NCBI RefSeq assembly: GCF_011617465.1
Contig: NZ_CP050153.1
Span: 3,844,001 to 3,908,000 of the forward strand
Direction of reading: 5' to 3'
Source of the DNA: Brevibacterium pigmentatum
Lineage (GTDB): Bacteria; Actinomycetota; Actinomycetes; Actinomycetales; Brevibacteriaceae
DNA: 64,000 nt
Within the stretch, counting starts at the first letter, position 1. Every line of letters begins with the position of its first letter. The notes under the pieces are model-generated. The model was not told where the DNA came from. It saw only the letters and a program-made list of their open reading frames with translations, and did no database searches. The translations under genes and the position numbers were made by a program. Shown here piece after piece: positions 35,645 through 43,853 of the stretch.

Positions 35645-35989
35645 ATGAGCGTGGCTGATATCTACCGGGCCATCGCCGACCCGACGAGGCGCACGATTCT
35701 CGATGAACTCTGCGAACGAGACGACCAGACGCTGTTCGAAATCTGCGCACGCCTGACCAACAAGCACAACCTCGGCCTGTCGCGGCAGGCCGTGTCCCAA
35801 CATCTCGAAACGCTGGAATCCGCCGGACTGGTCCGGTCGAGGAAAGAGGGTCGTTTCAAGTTCCACCAGATCGATCCCACCCCTCTGAAAGAAATCACCG
35901 CTCGCTGGCCACGCAATGCGGCTCAATCCTCGCCCGGCACATCAAACGCTACAAATCGACAATCCACCGAAACAGAGGAGCCGTCATGA
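35645..35989 (+). CDS. ArsR-family transcriptional regulator
   Basis: A 114-residue winged-helix repressor. The core is IYRAIADPTRRTILDELCE, LSRQAVSQHLETLESAGLV (recognition helix) and the wing KEGRFKFHQIDPTPLKEI, the form typical of SdpR/YczA-like ArsR proteins that lack the arsenic-type metal box. The start is ATG 35645 or GTG 35651, since the predicted transcript start is at about 35650. Its stop overlaps the VOC gene by four bases. A perfect palindrome covers its promoter, so autorepression with release by an unknown inducer is likely. Confidence 0.9.
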   Translation: MSVADIYRAIADPTRRTILDELCERDDQTLFEICARLTNKHNLGLSRQAVSQHLETLESAGLVRSRKEGRFKFHQIDPTPLKEITARWPRNAAQSSPGTSNATNRQSTETEEPS

Positions 35990-36387
35990 AGGTCAACTGG
36001 ACATCCATCTTCGTCACCGATCAGCAGAAGGCCCTGGACTTCTACACGTCCACACTCGGTTTCGTCCTCAAACACGACATCGACATGGGCGGCCCCCGGT
36101 GGCTGACCGTGGTCTCACCCGAGGATCCGGACGGGGTCGAGATCGTCCTCGAACCCAATTCGCACCCAGCGGTGGCGCCCTTCACCGAGGCGCTCGTGGC
36201 CGATGGCATCCCGATGAATCAGTTCGCCGTCGATGATGTTCAGGCCGAATACGAACGGCTGAGCAGCCTCGGTGTCACCTTCAGCCAGGAACCCACGACG
36301 ATGGGACCGATCACCACGGCCGTGCTCGATGACACGGTCGGCAATCTCATCCAACTCGTCCACCAGGCTGAGGGCGCACAGGGCTGA
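35986..36387 (+). CDS. VOC-family (glyoxalase/bleomycin-resistance-like) protein
   Basis: A 133-residue vicinal-oxygen-chelate protein with two beta-alpha-beta-beta-beta units: VTDQQKALDFYTSTLGFVLK (helix and strand of unit 1), PRWLTVVSPEDPDGVEIVLE, and unit 2 with DVQAEYERLSSLGVTF and the closing GNLIQLVHQ. The usual C-terminal Glu/Gln metal ligand is Gln here. It is coupled to the ArsR gene (ATGA overlap) and so is presumably derepressed with it. It could be a lyase, dioxygenase or antibiotic-binding protein; the sequence does not decide. Confidence 0.88.
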   Translation: MKVNWTSIFVTDQQKALDFYTSTLGFVLKHDIDMGGPRWLTVVSPEDPDGVEIVLEPNSHPAVAPFTEALVADGIPMNQFAVDDVQAEYERLSSLGVTFSQEPTTMGPITTAVLDDTVGNLIQLVHQAEGAQG

Positions 36388-36477
36388 GCCTGAACAAGCC
36401 GATCGGGCCTCCTTGTTCGGTCCCCGGATCTTCTCATTCGCACGGCACGAGCCCGCCTCGGCGCGAGTCTGGCGTTC

Positions 36478-37794
36478 TCACCCCGGCAGGAGCACGATGA
36501 CGGTGTGGATCACGAGGCCGACCAGCGCGCCGATGACGGTGCCGTTGATGCGGATGTACTGGAGGTCACGGCCGACGTAGAGCTCGATGCGCTCGGCGGC
36601 TTCCTTCGCGTCCCAGCGCTCGATGGTGTCGGAGATGACGCTGGCGATCTCGGGGCCGAAGCTCTCGGCCAGATCACCGGCAGTGGTGGCGATCCGGTCA
36701 TCGATGCGGCGGGAGAATTCCGAGTCCGCCTGCAGCCGTTCGGCGAATTCGCCGATGAGCTGCCAGATGCGGGCGCGGACTTCGCCGCCTTCGTCGATGA
36801 TGGCCTCGCGCAGCAGCTGTTTGAGCGAACCCCAGATCTCGAGGACGGAGTCGACGACTCCCTCCTGGCTGAGCAGCTCGTTGATGATCTCCTCGGCGCG
36901 CTGCGACAGAGTTGAATCGGATTCGAGGTCGTCGGAGAGGTCGACGAGCCAGGCATCCAGAGCCTGCCGAGCTTTGTGGTATTCGTTGTCGCGAACGTCG
37001 GCGACCCAGCCGAGCACTTCGCGCTGCAGCCGGTTCGCCAGCTGTTCGTTGACGAAATCGGGAACCCACGACGGCGCCCGGTTATGGACGATCTCGTCGA
37101 TGACCTGGGGATTGTCACGCAGCCAGGAGTAGGCCTCGGCGACGATGAGGTCGACGAGTTTGTGATGAGCACCGTCGAGCACGATCTGGCGCAGCAGCTG
37201 CGCGAGGACCGGGGTCTTCCTCGTGGCCACCAGCCGAGGGATGATGACGTTCCTGGTCAGCGCCTTGATGGAGTCGTCATCGATGCGCGCGAGCACATAC
37301 TCGAGACCTCCTGCGGCACGGTCGACGACGATATCGCGGTTGCCGGGCTTGGCCAGCCATTTCCCGGCTCTGTGGGAGATCTCAGCGGATCGGATCTTCG
37401 TCGACACCGCCTCGGCGTGGAGGAAATTCGCGGCGACGAAGGCCGACAGACTCGCTCCGAGGGTGTCCTTCTTGCGCGGGATGATCGCGGTGTGCGGGAT
37501 CGGCAGACCCAAGGGGTGGCGGAAGAGCGCGGTGACGGCGAACCAGTCGGCGATCGCGCCGATCATCGCGGCCTCGGAGGCGCGGGAGACGAATCCCCAC
37601 ACACCGGTGTTGTCGGTGAAGAGGTGGGTGGAGAGGAAGATGAGGGTCGCGAGGATGAGCAGCGAGAGCGCGAGCGTGCGCATCTTCTTCAGCCCGCGAG
37701 CGCGCTCTTGATCTTCCGGCGTCAGCTCAGCCGGCCCGCCGTTCCCGCTTCCGGCGCCGAAGCGCGGTACGGATGGTGTCTTCTCGATCGACAT
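36478..37794 (-). CDS. DUF445 family membrane protein
   Basis: A 438-residue protein of the DUF445 (YheB-like) group, start ATG 37794 (MSIEKTPSVPR) behind AGGGGGT. Two hydrophobic helices lie near residues 40-60 (TLALSLLILATLIFLSTHL) and 72-92, where the family motif MIGAIADWFAVTALFRHPLG is intact, and one at the very C-terminus (IGALVGLVIHTVIVLLPG). Between them is a long helical region of about 300 residues. Function is unknown. It is convergent with the VOC gene and divergent from the ArgE-like gene. Confidence 0.88.
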   Translation of the reverse strand: MSIEKTPSVPRFGAGSGNGGPAELTPEDQERARGLKKMRTLALSLLILATLIFLSTHLFTDNTGVWGFVSRASEAAMIGAIADWFAVTALFRHPLGLPIPHTAIIPRKKDTLGASLSAFVAANFLHAEAVSTKIRSAEISHRAGKWLAKPGNRDIVVDRAAGGLEYVLARIDDDSIKALTRNVIIPRLVATRKTPVLAQLLRQIVLDGAHHKLVDLIVAEAYSWLRDNPQVIDEIVHNRAPSWVPDFVNEQLANRLQREVLGWVADVRDNEYHKARQALDAWLVDLSDDLESDSTLSQRAEEIINELLSQEGVVDSVLEIWGSLKQLLREAIIDEGGEVRARIWQLIGEFAERLQADSEFSRRIDDRIATTAGDLAESFGPEIASVISDTIERWDAKEAAERIELYVGRDLQYIRINGTVIGALVGLVIHTVIVLLPG

Positions 37795-38251
37795 CGTTAC
37801 CCCCTGCTCCACGACTTTAGCGAAACCCGGCCCCTCCACACGCATCCGCAGGCAGGTTCGCACCTGGGAATTCTGCACCGTCCCTGCCAAAACGTCGTGG
37901 CAACGGCACAGCCCACCGGTGCAACGGGTGGGTATGCGAGTCCCGCGAGGGTGCGCGGCGAACGAGGCGATGCGACAGCAACGGTGAGGGATGCGCCGCC
38001 CCTGACTCCAGCAACACGCACGCTACGCCACTGCGCCCACCGACCGGGCCGGTGCCACGCGGTACAAACACGACACGTAGAGTGAGAAGGGTCTGGTCAC
38101 CGCTGTCCTGCACGGGGACCATGTCCCCTCTGGGCCCGCCTCCGCCCTTTGGAAACGGTCACCGTTTCCTCCGGGACCACCGCGGCCCTCACCACAGGCG
38201 CAGCGATCTGACCGGATCGAAGCAATCCGTACCCGACATTCAGGAGCAGTC
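37795..38251. other. 457-bp divergent intergenic region
   Basis: No supported gene. It separates the start codons of the DUF445 and ArgE-like genes and must hold both promoters. The only clear signal is the palindrome at 38151-38169. The ArgE-like ribosome site AGGAGCAGTC lies at its end. Confidence 0.5.
38151..38169. promoter_or_regulatory. perfect 19-bp palindrome, candidate operator upstream of the ArgE-like gene
   Basis: GGAAACGGT-C-ACCGTTTCC has nine-base arms around one central base, 82 bases before the ArgE-like GTG start. Size and symmetry fit a dimeric repressor site; the regulator is unknown. Confidence 0.55.
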
Positions 38252-39427
38252 GTGCCAGCGACACCCGCCGAGGCCACCATCTCCGAGATCACGAATCTCA
38301 TCACCTTCGACACCACGAGCCGAGACTCGAATCTTCCGCTCATCGACCACGTCGAAGCCCGCCTCCAGGCCGCCGGCATCGAATCACGCCGGATCCCCAA
38401 CCCGGAGGGCACGAAGGCGAACCTCCTCGCGACCATCCCCGCTGCGGACGGCACGACCACCGGCGGCATCGTCCTGTCCGGACACACCGACGTCGTCCCC
38501 GTCGACGGCCAGGACTGGTCCTCGGACCCGTTCAAGCCCGAAATCCGCGACGGTAAGTACTTCGCCCGCGGCAGCGCCGACATGAAGTCCTTCATCGGCG
38601 TCATCCTCTCCCGCCTCGAAGCGCTCAAGTCCGCACAGCTGAGCGAACCCGTCCACCTCGCCTTCTCCTATGACGAAGAGATCGGCTGTGTGGGCGCTAT
38701 CTCCCTCGTCGAGGCCATCACCGAGGAGGGCCTGGCACCTCGCGGCTGCGTCGTCGGCGAACCCTCGAGCATGCGCGTCATCCGCGGCCACAAGTCGATG
38801 AACGTCTTCCGCGTCGACTTCCACGGCGTTGCCGCCCACTCCTCGCTCACCCCCGAAGGCGTCAACGCCATCGCCTATGCCTCCGAATTCGTCGCCTTCG
38901 TCCATGCTGTGGCCGCCGAATTCCGCACCGAGGGGCCCTTCGACGAGGCTTATGTCGTGCCCTTCACCTCGGTCACGGCGAACACGTTCACCGGCGGCAT
39001 CGCCGTGAACACGATCCCCGCCGAGGCGACCGTGCAGTTCGAGTTCCGATCGCTGGGTTCCGTCGATCGCGAGGCCCTCATCGGCCGCTTCCGTGCCGAG
39101 GCCGAGCGCTTGGGACGGGCCATGGCCGCGGAGAACGAGACCGCCGGAGTCGACTTCACGATCGAAGCCGAAGCTCCCGGCTGTGAGACCCCGGCCGATG
39201 CGGACATCGTCTCGCTCACCGCGAACTGGGGCGGAATCGCCACCGATGACAAGGTCACCTACGGCACCGAGGCGGGTCTGTTCTCCGAGGCCGGCATCCC
39301 GACCGTCGTCTGCGGTCCCGGAGACATCGCTCAGGCTCACGCTCCCGACGAGTTCATCGAGCTCGACCAGATCGCAGCCTGCGAATCGTTCATCGACGCC
39401 CTCATCGCCGACCTGTCCGCGAGCTGA
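38252..39427 (+). CDS. acetylornithine deacetylase (ArgE-like) M20A metallopeptidase
   Basis: A 391-residue di-zinc deacetylase with GTG start at 38252 and AGGAGCAGTC upstream. Motifs: GHTDVVPVDGQDW (His and Asp ligands), GSADMKSF, YDEEIGCVGA (catalytic Glu pair), CVVGEPSSM, and C-terminal HAPDEFIE with the last His. This is the pattern of acetylornithine deacetylases, which free ornithine from N-acetylornithine. Actinobacteria usually recycle the acetyl group through ArgJ, and no other arg gene is nearby, so a degradative deacylase role is also possible. Confidence 0.85.
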   Translation: MPATPAEATISEITNLITFDTTSRDSNLPLIDHVEARLQAAGIESRRIPNPEGTKANLLATIPAADGTTTGGIVLSGHTDVVPVDGQDWSSDPFKPEIRDGKYFARGSADMKSFIGVILSRLEALKSAQLSEPVHLAFSYDEEIGCVGAISLVEAITEEGLAPRGCVVGEPSSMRVIRGHKSMNVFRVDFHGVAAHSSLTPEGVNAIAYASEFVAFVHAVAAEFRTEGPFDEAYVVPFTSVTANTFTGGIAVNTIPAEATVQFEFRSLGSVDREALIGRFRAEAERLGRAMAAENETAGVDFTIEAEAPGCETPADADIVSLTANWGGIATDDKVTYGTEAGLFSEAGIPTVVCGPGDIAQAHAPDEFIELDQIAACESFIDALIADLSAS

Positions 39428-39550
39428 GGCCCGGTCGGCCGACTCAGCCACATAGCACAGTCGGCCTACCCAGCCGCACGATCGCTGCGAATCGAGACCG
39501 CCCAGTCGTATACTGCAGACAGGAACGCTCACCCCAGTCGAGGAGGAACC

Positions 39551-39769
39551 ATGGCATACGAATTCTCGGTCGGCGATCACGTCGGCTGGAACTCCGAGGC
39601 CGGGCTGGTCTCCGGCCACATCACGAAGGTCCACACCGCCGATTTCGACTACAAGGGCCACCGACGTCGCGCCTCGCCCGATGACCCTCAATACGAGATC
39701 AAGAGCGACAAGACCGATCACATCGCCGCCCACAAAGGCGGCGCGCTGCATCTCCTCGACGACGAATGA
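39551..39769 (+). CDS. DUF2945 / hypervirulence-associated TUDOR-domain small protein
   Basis: A 72-residue protein with the family pattern GDHVGWNSEAGLVSGHITKV and a basic middle (YKGHRRRASPDDPQYEIKSD) and AAHKGGALHLL at the end. The DUF2945 group has a TUDOR-like beta-barrel; its role in bacteria is unknown. TATACT at 39509-39514 looks like the -10 box and GAGGAGGAACC is a strong ribosome site. Its stop overlaps the DUF488 start by four bases (ATGA), so the two genes are coupled. Confidence 0.85.
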   Translation: MAYEFSVGDHVGWNSEAGLVSGHITKVHTADFDYKGHRRRASPDDPQYEIKSDKTDHIAAHKGGALHLLDDE

Positions 39770-40332
39770 CGGACACCGCCGACCTGCCGGACTTCCTCAC
39801 GGTCGGGCATTCGAATCGCTCACTGAACGAGTTCATCGAACTGCTCACCGACACCGGCACCGAGGCGATCGTCGACGTCCGCCGACTGCCCGGTTCGAAT
39901 AGGAACCCCTGGTTCAACGCCGAAACCTTGGTCAACGACCTTGCCGAGCACAGCATCGAGCTGCGCCGGCTCGAAGGGCTGACCGGTCGCCGGCCCGTCA
40001 GCCACACGGTGCCCTTCGAGACGAATGCCTGGTGGCAGAACCGCAGCTTCCACAACTATGCCGACCACTGCCTGTCCGAGGAGTTCCGGACCGACCTCGA
40101 CACCCTCATCGAATGGTCGAAGATCCAGCGCCTGGCGATCATGTGCTCCGAAGCCGTGTGGTGGCGCTGTCACCGTCGGATCATCGCCGACCAGCTGCTT
40201 GCGCGGGAGTTCCCGGTCTCGCACATCCTCGGTGCCGGCCATGTCGATGAGGCGAAGTTCAGCGAGGGTGCGCGAGTCGGCGACGACGGCGAACTCACTT
40301 ACCCCGCCGAGGCTGATACGGCTGATACCTGA
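39766..40332 (+). CDS. DUF488 family protein
   Basis: A 188-residue DUF488 protein: LTVGHSNRSLNEFIELL, IVDVRRLPGSNRNPWFN, YADHCLSEEFRTDL and the typical MCSEAVWWRCHRRIIADQLL, whose Cys residues are conserved. The family is found widely, often with DNA-repair or stress genes, and is without a proven biochemical function. It is translationally coupled to the DUF2945 gene, forming a two-gene unit. Nothing recognisable lies between its stop and the rplI terminator. Confidence 0.87.
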   Translation: MTDTADLPDFLTVGHSNRSLNEFIELLTDTGTEAIVDVRRLPGSNRNPWFNAETLVNDLAEHSIELRRLEGLTGRRPVSHTVPFETNAWWQNRSFHNYADHCLSEEFRTDLDTLIEWSKIQRLAIMCSEAVWWRCHRRIIADQLLAREFPVSHILGAGHVDEAKFSEGARVGDDGELTYPAEADTADT

Positions 40333-40704
40333 CCCGCGTTCGCCCACTTCGCCGAAGCCGACGACAGCGCCAAACCGAGCTCTTCCGCGAGTGTCACTCA
40401 CCAGCACCGGCACATCGGACCGTTGCAACGCGGGGTTGAGCGAGTTCCACGACGATGTAGGAGCAGCACGACGTTATGTCGGGAACGAGTAGGAATGCTC
40501 AGCCACCGGCTGTCGGTTCAGTCGACTTCCGGCGCACCCGCCTGCGAGCACAGGCCACTCCGCACAGAACCACGCCCACGAAAAACGCCGAGGCGGCACC
40601 TGAAATCAGGTGCCGCCTCGGCGGTGGTGTGGTGGGATTGATCCGATCCGGGAAGGACCGGGCGGATCCTCACCACGTCCGAATCATTCGGACGAAAGCC
40701 CGGA
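40333..40704. other. 372-bp gap between DUF488 gene and rplI
   Basis: No supported gene. The part nearest rplI holds the strong terminator at 40581-40623; the rest (40333-40580) shows nothing I can name. Confidence 0.5.
40581..40623 (-). terminator. rho-independent terminator of the rpsF-ssb-rpsR-rplI operon
   Basis: An 18-bp perfect stem (40586-40603 with 40606-40623) followed on the minus strand by TTTTT (40585-40581), 82 bases after the rplI stop. Each arm contains one CCGAGGCGG copy, in inverted orientation. Confidence 0.9.
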
Positions 40705-41163
40705 TCAGGCCTTGCCGATGACCTCGAACTTGATCTTCGCGGTGATCTCGTCGCCGACGCGCACAACAGCGTTGTAGCTGCCGGGGGTCTTGACGTGACC
40801 GGTCAGAGCCACCTGACGGCGATCGAAGTCGCGTCCGGTCGCGGTCTGCAGGGCCTCGGCCACGAGGGCGGGGGTGACGGCGCCGAAGAGGCGACCGTTC
40901 TTGCCGGCCTTCATGTCGATGCGAGCCGTGGTCGACTCGAGTTCGCCCTTGACCTTGATGGCTTCGTCGTGATCGGCGATCTGCTTGGCCTTGCGGGCCT
41001 TGCGCAGAGCCTCGATGTGCTTCTCAGCGCCGGCGGACCAGGCGGAAGCCCAGCCACGAGGCAGAAGCAGGTTGCGTGCGTATCCGGCACGAACCTCGAC
41101 GACGTCGCCGGCGGCACCGAGGCCGTCGACTTCCTGGTTCAGAATCACTTTGCGGTTAGGCAT
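40705..41163 (-). CDS. rplI: 50S ribosomal protein L9
   Basis: A 152-residue L9 with the N-terminal globular domain (VILNQEVDGLGAAGDVVEV, ARNLLLPRGWA), the long connecting helix and the C-terminal rRNA-binding domain (LFGAVTPALVAEAL, VKTPGSYNAVVRV). It binds 23S rRNA at the base of the L1 stalk. ATG 41163 has CGGAGGGAGA upstream. It is the last gene of the rpsF-ssb-rpsR-rplI operon and is followed by a strong terminator. Confidence 0.97.
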   Translation of the reverse strand: MPNRKVILNQEVDGLGAAGDVVEVRAGYARNLLLPRGWASAWSAGAEKHIEALRKARKAKQIADHDEAIKVKGELESTTARIDMKAGKNGRLFGAVTPALVAEALQTATGRDFDRRQVALTGHVKTPGSYNAVVRVGDEITAKIKFEVIGKA

Positions 41164-41179
41164 GTCTGTCTCCCTCCGA

Positions 41180-41419
41180 TCAGCGAGCTGAGCTCGAGTA
41201 GGGCAGAAGTGCCATCTCGCGGGCGTTCTTGACGGCCTTTGCGATGACGCGCTGTTCCTGCACGGTCACACCGGTGACGCGACGTGCACGGATCTTGCCG
41301 CGGTCGGAAATGAACTTACGGAGCGTAGCGGTGTCCTTGTAGTGGATGTTCGCCGCTTCGCCCTTCTTGAGCGGATTAGCCTTCTTCTTGATAGGCTTCC
41401 GGATCTCTGGCTTTGCCAT
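41180..41419 (-). CDS. rpsR: 30S ribosomal protein S18
   Basis: A 79-residue S18, start ATG 41419 behind CAGGAGATACTC; a much longer frame upstream is only a shadow of ssb. Diagnostic segments are [31 protein letters not shown] and RARRVTGV, with the usual basic tail. No zinc-cysteine motif is present, so it is the Cys-free (C-) form. It pairs with S6 on the small subunit; S6 is encoded two genes upstream in the same operon. Confidence 0.97.
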   Translation of the reverse strand: MAKPEIRKPIKKKANPLKKGEAANIHYKDTATLRKFISDRGKIRARRVTGVTVQEQRVIAKAVKNAREMALLPYSSSAR

Positions 41420-41465
41420 GAGTATCTCCTGTTGACGAATGTCTCGAAATGTCTTCAGACGTGGA

Positions 41466-42083
41466 TCAGAACGGTGGTTCATCGGCGCCGGGGTTGCCCC
41501 AGCCGCCGCTGCCGCTCTGCGGGTTCGATGATGCCCACGGGTCATTGGCGGGTGCGTTGTTGCCGCCCTGGCTGTAACCGCCCTGGCGCTGTCCACCCTG
41601 CTGAGGGTTGTTGCCCCAACCGGAGGACTGCTGGTTGCCGAAGCCGCCCTGCTGGCCGCCTCCGCCCTGGCCTCCTCCACCGAAGCCGCCGCCACCGCCG
41701 AAGTTTCCTCCGCCGCTGGGGTTGTTCTTCGTCACCTGAGCGGTGGCGCGTCGCAGGCTGGGGCCGACTTCGTCGACGTCCAGCTCCATGACCGTGCGCT
41801 TCTCGCCTTCCTTGGTTTCGAAGGACCGGGACTTCAGTCGGCCCTGAACGATGACCCGCGTACCGCGCTGCAGAGATTCGGCGACGTTCTCTCCCATTTC
41901 ACGCCATACCGAGCAGCGCAGGAACAGGGTCTCCCCGTCCTTGAACTCGTTGGCCTGACGGTCGAAGATACGCGGCGTCGAGGCCACGGTGAAGTTAGCG
42001 ACTGCCGCACCGTTAGGTGTGAAGCGCAGTTCGGGATCGCTGGTGAGGTTCCCGACGACCGTGATGACTGTTTCGCCTGCCAT
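41466..42083 (-). CDS. ssb: single-stranded DNA-binding protein SSB
   Basis: A 205-residue SSB. The OB-fold occupies residues 1-110 ([59 protein letters not shown]). It is followed by a Gly/Gln-rich linker of about 80 residues and the acidic tip DEPPF, which recruits replication and repair proteins. It lies between rpsF and rpsR in the usual order, so it is cotranscribed with ribosomal proteins. Confidence 0.97.
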   Translation of the reverse strand: MAGETVITVVGNLTSDPELRFTPNGAAVANFTVASTPRIFDRQANEFKDGETLFLRCSVWREMGENVAESLQRGTRVIVQGRLKSRSFETKEGEKRTVMELDVDEVGPSLRRATAQVTKNNPSGGGNFGGGGGFGGGGQGGGGQQGGFGNQQSSGWGNNPQQGGQRQGGYSQGGNNAPANDPWASSNPQSGSGGWGNPGADEPPF

Positions 42084-42116
42084 TGAATCTCCTAGAAGCG
42101 AGGTAGCTTAGATGCC

Positions 42117-42407
42117 TTACTTGGCGTCCGGGCGGAGGATCTTCGTGCGCAGAACGGACTCGTTGAGTCCGAGCTGACGGTCGAGTTCCTTGGTCGTTGC
42201 AGGCTCGGCGTGGAAATCAACCACGACGTAGTAGCCTTCGGACTTCTTCTGGATCTCGTACGCGAAGCGACGACGTCCCCAGATGTCCACGTTGTCGACG
42301 GTGCCGTTCTCAGCCGGGACAACCTTGATCAGGTTGTTCACGGTGTCAGCCAGCGTCCGCTCTTCGAGGTCGTTATCAAGAATGAGCATGAGCTCGTACT
42401 TACGCAT
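42117..42407 (-). CDS. rpsF: 30S ribosomal protein S6
   Basis: A 96-residue S6: [40 protein letters not shown] and [20 protein letters not shown] are all family landmarks. It binds S18 and 16S rRNA. ATG 42407 is preceded by AGGAGGTGGG, a very strong ribosome site, and it is the first gene of the operon; the promoter should lie within 42408-42515. The mycobacterium-like neighbour (GT87-type membrane protein, ponA) is upstream on the same strand. Confidence 0.97.
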   Translation of the reverse strand: MRKYELMLILDNDLEERTLADTVNNLIKVVPAENGTVDNVDIWGRRRFAYEIQKKSEGYYVVVDFHAEPATTKELDRQLGLNESVLRTKILRPDAK

Positions 42408-42515
42408 ATGTCACCCACCTCCTCTGGTCTTTGCGGCCATGGTCGGTCCATGGCAGGAGGGTATATGCATGTCCGTCCCGAATCCGTGATGGTCACGAAA
42501 TGGGAACAGACCTCA

Positions 42516-43841
42516 CTAGTCTAATCGACCGGTGCGCTGGCTGTCATGTTCATCCGCGTGGTCTTCCTTACCTCGCCGAGGCGGCCCCGCCGTGGCCGTG
42601 GCACCGCGGATTCCGCGCCGGTAGAGGTTCTCACCGGACATGATGACGACGAGGACGAGGGCCAGCAGCCGCAGCAGGGTGAACAGGGCGACGAAAGTGG
42701 AGTCGAGCCCCTCGTCGGCTTCGAACCCGGACACATCACCGAGTTGGATGGCGATGGCGAAGACCGCCTCGGCCAGGGTCCAGACGATGAGCACCCACCA
42801 GCGGCGGATGGACAGGGCGATGAAGGGCAGCAGCCACAGACTGTCCCAAGGCATGAGGCCCGGTGCCAGAAGCAGGCAGCCGCCGATGAGCAGGCATGCG
42901 GAGACTGCCGGGTCGAGACCGGTGCTGCGGACCATGTAGAGGGAGACGGCGACGGCGAGGACGACCCCGGCGCTGACGATGATCCACAGCGGAGCCCAGA
43001 CGGACACGTCCCCGAGTTCGGCCATGAGCAGGATCGAGGCGAAGGAGCCGGCGTCGACCGCATCGGAGTACCAGTGGATGATCCGGTCGATCGCGCTCAG
43101 GTCGACGACAAGCAGCACCGCCGAGGTGAGCGTGGCCGCGGCGAGCATCATCCGCGGATTGCGCGGCGTCAGTCCTCGAGCGGGGTTCGGCCCGGCCAGA
43201 GTCAGGGCCAGGAGCACGAGGAGGGCGAGCGGGTTGATGAACGTCGCGATGCCCAGGAGCACACCGGCCAGCCAAACGCGCGAGCGCAGCGGAGGCGTTC
43301 CGAAGAAGACGACCATCGCCCACACCGCCAGTGCGAGGGCGATCGGGTCGAGTGTCGAGCCGAGGGTGAAGAGGATGAGCGGGGAGGCGAAGACCGCAAT
43401 CAGCCACCCCCGGAAGCGGGCGAGGACGAGGAGTCCGGCTCCGAGGGCCGCAATGCCTGCGGTGTTGAGCAGGAGTACGACGACCATGAACAGGGAGACG
43501 TCGGTGGCGAAGAGGTGGACCAGGTCGACCAGTCGGGCTTCCAAGGGGGCCAACGCGGCCGCTCCACCGTGTGCACGTCCGAGCACCTCGGGATTGGTGT
43601 CACCGAGGAAAGCCGTGGACAGGGGTCCAGCGCACATCCTCGCCGAGGCGGACGGCTGTTCGTATCCCGAGCTCAGGCACGGGCCCTGCAGAGCCAGAGC
43701 GAGGAAGGTGGTGATGCCGAGGACCGCAGCCAGCACAGAAGCTTGGGCGCTGCGGAATCGACGGCCGGCAGCACCGAGGTGAATGCCGACCGGACCGCCG
43801 AGCAGAGGCTCGGCGATCCGGGTGCTGGACTTCGAGGGCAT
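42516..43841 (-). CDS. polytopic membrane protein, GT87-like (ponA-linked)
   Basis: A 441-residue protein with about ten hydrophobic helices, for example VLAAVLGITTFLALALQGP, LFMVVVLLLNTAGIAALGAG, and WLAGVLLGIATFINPLALLV. Position between ponA and rpsF is that of the mycobacterial conserved membrane protein resembling family-87 (polyprenyl-dependent mannosyl/arabinosyl) glycosyltransferases; no catalytic motif is certain here. The C-terminal 30 residues are charged. It follows ponA by 12 bases on the same strand, so it is probably cotranscribed with it. Its function in wall or glycolipid assembly is inferred from context. Confidence 0.7.
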   Translation of the reverse strand: MPSKSSTRIAEPLLGGPVGIHLGAAGRRFRSAQASVLAAVLGITTFLALALQGPCLSSGYEQPSASARMCAGPLSTAFLGDTNPEVLGRAHGGAAALAPLEARLVDLVHLFATDVSLFMVVVLLLNTAGIAALGAGLLVLARFRGWLIAVFASPLILFTLGSTLDPIALALAVWAMVVFFGTPPLRSRVWLAGVLLGIATFINPLALLVLLALTLAGPNPARGLTPRNPRMMLAAATLTSAVLLVVDLSAIDRIIHWYSDAVDAGSFASILLMAELGDVSVWAPLWIIVSAGVVLAVAVSLYMVRSTGLDPAVSACLLIGGCLLLAPGLMPWDSLWLLPFIALSIRRWWVLIVWTLAEAVFAIAIQLGDVSGFEADEGLDSTFVALFTLLRLLALVLVVIMSGENLYRRGIRGATATAGPPRRGKEDHADEHDSQRTGRLD

Positions 43842-43853
43842 GACTAGATGCTA

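Noticed and set aside
31904..35658. Very long open frames on both strands over the ABC operon (including over 800 codons on the plus strand)
   Set aside because: They are GC-rich antisense or wrong-frame shadows of the permease and ATPase genes; composition is Arg/Asp/Gly-rich noise with no known motif.
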